Of a stretch of DNA of 64,000 nt, positions 38,401-47,400 are shown piece after piece. The first letter of the stretch is position 1. Each line of letters begins with the position of its first letter. The notes beneath the pieces are model-generated. The model did not search any database. It saw only the letters and a list, made by a program, of their open reading frames with translations, and was not told where the DNA came from. The position numbers and the translations under genes were made by a program. Source of the stretch: Branchiostoma lanceolatum (taxonomy: Eukaryota; Chordata; Leptocardii; Amphioxiformes; Branchiostomatidae); the NCBI RefSeq assembly GCF_035083965.1, contig NC_089725.1, positions 32,553,024-32,617,023 on the forward strand. The letters are read 5' to 3'.

Positions 38401-41400
38401 GTGTGTGAGATGTGTGTGCCATGTGTGTAAGATGTGTGTACCACGTGTGTAAGATGTGTGTACCACGTGTGTTAGATGTGTGTACCACGTGTGTGAGATA
38501 TGTGTACCATGTGTGCAAGATGTGTGTACCACGTGTGTAAGACGCGTGTACCACGTGTGAACGTAAGACTGACCTGGTTGGTGGCGTCGTCCGACCCCGT
38601 CCCGTCCGGCAGGGAGAGGTCCAGGGGCGACGGTCTGCCGAGCGCTGAGGAAACACAGGAGCGGCATGTCAACTCTGTCCTTCTACCAGCAACGTTCAAC
38701 ACAGGAGCGGACATGTCAACTCTGTCCTTCTACCAGCAACATTCAGATAGCTTTAGGACTTTACTAATGCAGCAAGTCATTGTGTTATAGACGTGAAATA
38801 TCCATGATCATTTTTAGTCATTATAGTTTGTTTGTAACGGAAGAAAAGTAGCAGCAACAAATTGAATAAGTTTCCCTTCCATGAAATGATTGATAGTCGT
38901 TTGCATATTCATGCCAAGGGGGCTAGATGCACACGTGGTCTAAAGGATGTAAAATACAAAGCATGAAATACTACAATACTACATTCTTATGCTAAATGCA
39001 GTGTATTAAAACATCTATTTACATACTCATGTTAATCTATATACCTATCTCTCATTCTAAACACATGGAAACATAACTGCATACTGTTTCCACTATTTGT
39101 TCACTCGTGCATGACTTCAGGTACTAGAATGTATCCTGCTATGACATTTTCTTACATCTCTTGTCTAATTGAACTGTCTTATATATAAGACGCTTCCCTG
39201 TCTGCGCCGAGGCGCGGTGAAGGCCGCTACAAACGCGGCGTGCTTTGATTGTAATTATGGTCGATCCTTGCAAAGAAACGTACTCAAACGATGCAAAATT
39301 AATATTTGTGCATCAATGTCGAATTTGACATTTTGCGTTTATAGACAAGTCCCATAGAATTACTATCAAGAAGATGCAGCTGCCGCATCTCATGTAATTG
39401 TCGAACCATAAAGTTGAATGAGTAACAAAGTTCTTTATTCACAACCAGATCTCTAACGTTACATCAGCTGACGCCAAAAATAGTTACTCAAGCAACTGGA
39501 TAGAATGTTTAAACAATCAGACGTTTCAGACAGCATCCGCTATCTTTCGTCAGTGACTAAAGAAGGATCTGGTAGAACTAGGTTTTATGCCAAAGCTCTG
39601 AATAGGTATGTTAATGAAGTAAAGACGATTCCAGATGGTTCCATAGAATAGCAAGTTAAGACAAGGTTGTATGCTAATAAAGCAATTAGCTCCTGATGTT
39701 TTAGGAGCTAATGTTGCTCGTCGGGGAGGGGGGCGAGTGCGTTGACCCAAGTGCCTTAAAGTTAGATGCGTAGACCTCCTATCCTGTTGAGGGCGGGATT
39801 GCACATTCTCTCATATATTGCTTCTATAACTCCCCGTTCGAACCGACGCCGTTCGCGGTCTAGGATATCTGTAGATTCTAGATGGAATGAGTGTCCCTGG
39901 TTGTGTTGTGTTGTACATCAGCAGACGTTTCGGTGAGCGTAAGGAATGTGACAGACAGAATTGCCCTGAAGATTTATAGAAGAAGCCTCCCTGCCTGCGC
40001 TGCTGCGCGGTGAAGGCCGCTACAAACACCTGATTTATCGCAGCATAGTGGGTTTAGCTGCGGGCCTGGCGGGGAAGAGTTAGCGGCGCGCTGCCGGATC
40101 GTTACGTGCTGCATTAGCGAAATTGCCACAGCCGCCCCGAACATGTAGCAAATTGGATACCCGTAACCGCGCAAATAGGGTCACCTAAACTCCCGCACCC
40201 TCGCCTGAACCGGAACCGACGCCTGGGCTGCAATAGGAACTTTTACCGCGCGTTTCTGTACGTGGGCCCTGCTAATGGCTGATTCCGTTAAGAGATGTGT
40301 AACTTTCAGCATTGTGTGCCTAACGCGGTGCATAACGGAACAGGCCTAGGTAAAGATAATCCAATAGCCTTTTGTGAGGCTGTAGTGGCAGTGGGTTGTT
40401 ATCCCCTGCGTCTAGGGCACGGTATTGGAAGGCAGAGCCCATCCCTCTCTTTTCACCTCCCCAACCGAGGTCAGGTACCCATTTTTGATTTTTACACCTG
40501 GGTGTAATGAGAAAAGTCGTGTAAAGTGCTTTTACCAAGGACACAACATCGGTTGCATGTCAGGGGCTTCGAACCCAGGACCTCTGGATTCTGAGCCAAA
40601 CACCCTAACCGTTACGCAACACGACTGCACACGCTGCTTACAAATGTTGTATCGCTTCTGTAATGTTACTTTCAATTATTGTTTTGAATGATTATGATGT
40701 TGTGATTTTAACTTACGTTTATTCTTAAAAAATGGTGGTGGTGAATGAAGTTGTGGAAAAAAAATCTTTAAAAAAAAACGACTGCACACGCGGCCCGGGT
40801 ATATAATTTACAGAAACAACACACGACACGAGCCAACAGCCAAAGTCAAAGTTACCGGCTCCCAATTAAACCCTGCCCGCAGCAGCCCGATCAGACACGA
40901 GAGCGCCACGACAGCCTCGCCCCGGGATCCGTTCCCCCAGGAACGAACCTGGAGGGGGCTCTCAAAGAACTAAGTTTAGACTATCCTACGTCTTGTAGCT
41001 CCTAATTGTCTGTCGCGTCGTTCTACCCGCAGCAGCCCGCTAAGATATAAAGGCGTCACGACAGTCCAACCCCGGGATCTGCTCTCCGCAGAAACGAACC
41101 GGGAGGAGCTTCGCCCTCTCAGAAGACTGAATTTAGAATATCCTGCTTCGTGTAGCTCCTAATCAGTCTGTTGTATTGTTCTACCCGCAGCAGCCCGCCC
41201 GCTCAGACATGGAAGCGTCACGACAGTCCAACCCCGGGACCCATTTCCTGCAGTAACGAACCGGGAGGAGCTTCGCCCTCTCACTCTCAGAAAACTAAAT
41301 TTAGAATATCCTGCTTGTTTGTAGCTCATTGCCGTCGTATTCCGTAGTCTGCTGTGTTGTTCAATTAACAAGGAACAAAGGTGATATTTCTGAAGAACGG

Positions 41401-44400
41401 TGTGCTTTGGTTCTAATTCTGGTAGATCCTTGCAAAGAAACGTACTAAAATGATGCAACAGTTGTTGATTCGTGTCAAATTCGACATTCTATGTTTATAG
41501 ATCAAGCCAATAGAGTTACTATCACGTAGATGCAGCTGCCGCGTCTCATGTAATAGTCGAACCTTACAGTTTATTCATTTATCCGTGAACTAATGTCAGG
41601 TTAGTAACTGACGAGTAACAATTTGAAAGTTCTTCAGACCCAACCTGATAGTCACACCAGCTGACGTTTCGGGGATTATAAGGAAGGTGAATCACCGATA
41701 CTTTGGCTCATGTACATACCTGACGGACTTGAACATTTGAAAATTCATGTAAGTAGTTGATACTTTACCAGGTAATGCTTTTATATGTCTTTTGCTTAAT
41801 GGATCTCCTTTTTTATCTTCACATTTCAATGCGAAAATTCTATCTGTAACCCAACTGTACATATTAGATAATGAGCGTTTTCATAATTAAGCTTATGTTT
41901 GTTTTCATTATATGTACCATTCTTTCTTTGGCACCTCGGTCAGTGTTCCCGTACCGTTATTGTTTTATACTTCATTACATTTTTTTTGCTTCTTGTGTTC
42001 AGTGATGCCTCTTAAAAATCGCGTTTTGCTTTTTGATTTTGATTTGTTGCAATAAAAAAAGATATACATGTAGAAAAAAATATCTGGTTGTGGAACTTTT
42101 GTTATTCATTTATTCAGTCATGTTTCTCTTCTCTGTCTCCGCTCCGACATGTTCTAGTTCCGGACGATGACATCAGAGCGGCATTCTGCTCGTGTCGCGC
42201 GTCTGAGCGAACCCGCGTTTATAACCGGTACTGATGTGTAATGCCGCAAAGCCCCAGAGATTTACGCCGAACGTCGAAACGTCCGTAAATTGAAACCGCT
42301 GTTGACGCCGCTAATAGGCGCGCTCTGTCACTGTGTGTGGGAGGAGCCAAAATGTGCTCATGCGACGCTGATTAGACGGCGATCGCTGTGCGACAAAAAT
42401 TGTATCTATGTCTCCTTGATTCTATCATTTAGATAAGATGTTCGGTACAAATGTAGGATTAAAAAGACAACAAAATACGTAATGCGTAAATTAATTAAAT
42501 ACGGCTGAATAAATCTCTTGGTTGTGTAAAGAGAGTCTTTTTATTCAGTGACTTACCAACCTGATGAAACTATTCACGGACAATGAAATTCATTGAGCGA
42601 TCTGCCATGTTTGGCATCTGGCGTGATTGTGTTTGCTGTCCCCGTTAGTGCGCGTTATTTCAGCAGCTGTCTCGGTTAGTGCGCGTTATTTCAGCAGCTG
42701 TCCCCGTTAGTGCGCGTTATTTCAGCAGCTGTCCCCGTTAGTGCGCGTTATTTCAGCAGCTGTCTCGGTTAGTGCGCGTTATTTCAGCAGCTGTCCCCGT
42801 TAGTGCGCGTTATTTCAGCAGCTGTCCCCGTTAGTGCGCGTTATTTCAGCAGCTGTCTCGGTTAGTGCGCGTTATTTCAGCAGCTATCCCCGTTAGTGCG
42901 CGATATTTCAGCAGCTGTCTCGGTTAGTGCGCGCTATTTCAGCGCGTTACCCGCGGTGGCTGATTGCAGGTTGTGTAACCGGCGCGTCCTGTTCGCGGAA
43001 ATGCAGCGATTAGCTTTACACGGGGACGGCCGTTAGATCACAGTAATAACGACCCCATAAAGGCCCGGATATTGTACCGACGTCGTGACCTGGGTTCAAC
43101 ACAAAGGGACAGACGTCATCGGCGTGAGCTCCAGGAAAAGGCCAATGAAACCATCGCCACATCTCCGCTCCAGGAAGAGGCCCATGAAACCATTACGTAT
43201 ATCTAAAGACAATTCAAACTGAATTCGGAATGAAATCTCAGAATTTTTTCCAGTTGTAAAGTTTGAATTTTCTTTATATATTGTTTACCTAGATGTCTAA
43301 CCTTCATAAACGCATTACGTATATCCGCTCCAGGAAAAGGCCCATGAAACCATTACACATATCCTCTCCAGGAAAAGGCCCATGAAACCATTACGCATAT
43401 CCTCTCCAGGAGAAGGCCCATGAAACTATTACGTATTGTCCGCTCCAGGAAAAGGCCAATGAAACCATTACGTATTGTCCGCTCCAGGAAAAGGCCGATA
43501 AAACCATTACGTATATCCGCTCCAGGAAAAGGCCCATGAAACCATTACGTATTGTCCGCTCCAGGAAAAGGCCCATGAAACCATTACGTATTGTCCGCTC
43601 CAGGAAAAGGCCCATGAAACCATTACGTATATTTGACTATTTCAAAAATTCTATCCAGTTGCTTGAGTAACTATTTTTGGCTTATGTTTTGTTATGTTAT
43701 GTATTTTAGCTTTTAATGTACAGGTTTTGTTATTGAAAAGAAATTTGAAGAAAAAGATTATAGAAAAACAAGATGCACTTTATTGGGAGGTTACGCCTTT
43801 CTGGCAGCAAGTTCAATGCCTTGTTGGTAGACTTTAAGCAATTTGCCACCGGTATTAGATACTCGCTGTTGTAAGTATTTCAGGTACAGCCCGTCTGACA
43901 GAGCACTTGTAATGGCGCTATGACTGATACTCTGGGTTTATGAATTTATGAGTGTCCTTACTTCCAGTTCCACCGAGAGCGCGCCATAGAGAGGCTCCTT
44001 ACAGCACCGGTCCATTAACCGTGTTGACGGATCTCTTCATACGAGGGTCATAAACGAAGAGGGTGTGTATCAGGGACGCGATAGGACAGAATATGCGCGG
44101 CACGCTGTCCGACAAACTCCTCGCCAAAACTAGAACTGGGGCATTGTGTGGCGTTGCAGTGTTTGGCCCACTTCGACTCCATTGAAACACCTTGACGCTG
44201 TGCCCTTGGGAAAGGCACTTTACACGAATTTCCTCACTCGAATCAGGTGATGACGAGTACCTTGCTTCGGTTAGGGACGTCCCTTGGATAGGACGTTAAA
44301 TGGAGGTCCCGTGTTTGAGGAGAACCACACACCCAGCACGTAAAAGAACCCACCACACCTCTGAAAAGAGTAGGGGCCCTTCCCGGTGTGAGTGGACTTA

Positions 44401-47400
44401 TTGCAGTTTGCATTCCTTACGTACCGCGCTTGCAGCCCTCAAACTAATGGGGATTAGCACGTGACATTAAATGAAAACTGTATTTGTTTGTTTGTCTGCT
44501 TGCATTGCATTACCCTTTAAGCTGCCTGATGACGTAACACATCAGCTTTGTACTGAACAGTATAAGCTGCATATCCGCACATGTATATAACTCCTCGCCC
44601 ATGCACGTCTGATCTGTGTGATAACTCCTCAATGTTATCTACCCCGAGTGAACAGTATAGCTGTATATCCGCACAGATGTATAACTCCTCGCCCATGTCT
44701 TATCTGTGTGATAACAATGTTATCTATCCTGAGTGAACAGTATAAGCTGCATATCCGGACTAATATGTATAACTCCTCGCCCATGTCTGATCTGTGTGAT
44801 AACAATGTTATCTATCCTGAGTGAACAGTATAAGCTGCATATCCGGACTAATATGTATAACTCCTCGCCCATGTCTGATCGGTGTGATAACTTCTCAATG
44901 TTATCTACCCCGAGTGAACAGTATGAGCTGCATATCCGCACAGATGTGTAACTCCTCGCCCATGTCTGATCTGTGTGATAACAATGTTATCTACCCCGAG
45001 TGAACAGTATAAGCTGCATATCCGCACAGATGTATAACTCCTCGCCCATGTCTGATCTGTGTGATAACAATGTTATCTATCCTGAGTGAACAGTATAAGC
45101 TGTATATCCGCACAGATGTATAACTCCTCGCCCATGTCTGATCTGTGTGATAACAATGTTATCTATCCTGAGTGAACAGTATAAGCTGCATATCCGGACT
45201 AATATGTATAACTCCTCGCCCATGTCTGATCGGTGTGATAACTTCTCAATGTTATCTACCCCGAGTGAACAGTATAAGCTGCATTTCCGCACAGATGTAT
45301 AACTCCTCGCCCATGTCTGATCTGTGTGATAACAATGTTATCTCCTCCGAGTGAACAGTATAAGCTGCATATCCGCACAGATGTATAACTCCTCGCCCAT
45401 GTCTGTTCTGTGTGATAACAATGTTATCTACCCCGAGTGAACAGTATAAGCTGCAGATCAGCACAGATGTATAACTCCTCGCCCATGTCTGTTCTGTGTG
45501 ATAACAATGTTATCTACCCCGAGTGAACAGTATAAGCTGCATATCCGCACAGATGTATAACTCCTCGCCCATGTCTGATCTGTGTGATAACAATGTTATC
45601 TACCCCAAGTGAACAGTATAAGCGGCATATCCGCACAGATATATAACTCCTCGCCCATGTCTGATCTGTGTGATAACAATGTTATCTACCCCGAGTGAAC
45701 AGTACAAGCTGCATATCCGCACAGATATATAACTCCTCGTCCATGTCTGATCTGTCTGACAACTCATCAGCGTCATCTCTCCCCGGAGTGACGTATATGA
45801 TAACGTAAGACCGATGACTGGACAGTAAACCCCCTTATCTACCCTCATGAGTGGCGTAGTGATGATAAAGTAAGACCGATGACTGGACAGCAAACCCCCT
45901 TATCTACCCTCATGAGTGACGTAGTGGTGATGAAGTGAGACCGATGAGTGGACGCTAAACCCCCGATCCGCTCCCACGACGGCAGCTCCGGTCATGACGA
46001 GATTACGGCACACAAAAACAATTTCAGCCGGGTTGACCTTCAGGAGGAAGGTCGCGTGTCTCGCAGATGACTGTCGGGAAGGTTCTCTCCAGTCTGTCAT
46101 ATTTTACAGTTTAAAATCCTAAGCCCCCCCCCCCCCCAGCTTACAGGTATACTGTAAATTCAGAAATGTTCGCGATGGTTTTATGTTCGCTGTTTTTGCG
46201 GCGACCGTTTCACCGCGAACTTAAAACCACCGCGAACATTTTTGTCCAATACTGTAGCAGTACTTGACTATAGCGCTGCCACCAACTTAAAACTACCGCG
46301 AACAGTCCATTTTAGCCTTAGCGCGAAATAAAACCACGCGAACTTAAATGCATTTACAGTATTTAGGGCCCCTTTCTACTACACGGCCCTCGCAGGTCGG
46401 CCTGAGCACGACCACCAAAATTGAATTTGTGTGACCCCTGATTTCATAATTGGAATATAATCCAACATGCAAATGAATAATTCATCAGAGAACAAAGCGC
46501 ATAAAACGTGAAGAAATTCGTGTTTTATCAATGAAATTGGTTGAGTGATGGGTGAAATCTTTGGGCGCTCAGCGGTTGCAACGTCTAGTTGAGGGGGGGG
46601 GGGGGTACTGATGTTGTGCCCGCGTGTCTTTGGGGGAGGGGGGGGGGGGTAGTGCTGCAGGAAAACGTCCTGTATAAAAGCGTGACCTGGCCCAACCCGT
46701 TTCCCGTACTCCGGAATGTCGCCTGACAACCGCACCTACGTACGGTATGAATTATTAATAACTCAATAACACCGGGATCGCGATGTTGTTATTATAAGAT
46801 GACGCCGTCAAATTTTTCTGCTCGGCTCTTCTGAAAACGTCCCGAACACAAAGGTGGTCTGCAAATGTATGAAGACATTGATGATATGCGAGCCGCAAAA
46901 CTGTCTTATGGGGGGGGGGGGGGGGAATCAAAGTAAACACGACACCGGGCCTCATTAATATTCATGACATCACCGCGACCCGCCGACACCTGTCCGGGGG
47001 GATGCAGAACGGGAGTTTCTTTCCTCTGAGGAAATAGCTCGAAAATATGTCAAAGTTCGCTGTATGATATTTGTTTCCTTTTGGGTAATCACTTCGGTAT
47101 AAACCCGCTGTATCGGCTGCTGGCGGCGGTGCCAAAGTCAGTAAGTCAGCAGGGGCAACGGTACTCTGTTTAATGACTCTGTCCTTGTGGAGCGACTGTT
47201 GTTGACATTATTCGCGATGAAAGGTCCTGATGAAGGGTTTATTGCTAAGAACAAGTACATAGCAGCCAACTGGCTGAATTGCGCACTTATTGTAGTTTAC
47301 CGTTGGTAGACACTTCAATACTCATAGTATGACTGTAAAAGACAATTAAGCACACTTAAAACAACTGGTCAGATCAGAAATGGTCCGCAGTAATGTGCAA

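Noticed and set aside
38172..38714. Thr/His-rich minus frames (HTWYTHLTHVVHTS)
   Set aside because: They are the 24-bp repeat next to granin exon 2. Only the 71-nt exon at its edge is supported.
42544..42590. CTGATGA...GAAA as a hammerhead ribozyme core
   Set aside because: The sequence between the two boxes does not form a helix II and the flanks do not pair.
44560..45780. Regularly spaced repeats as a CRISPR-like array
   Set aside because: Repeats are contiguous with no unique spacers, in an intron-bearing animal genome.
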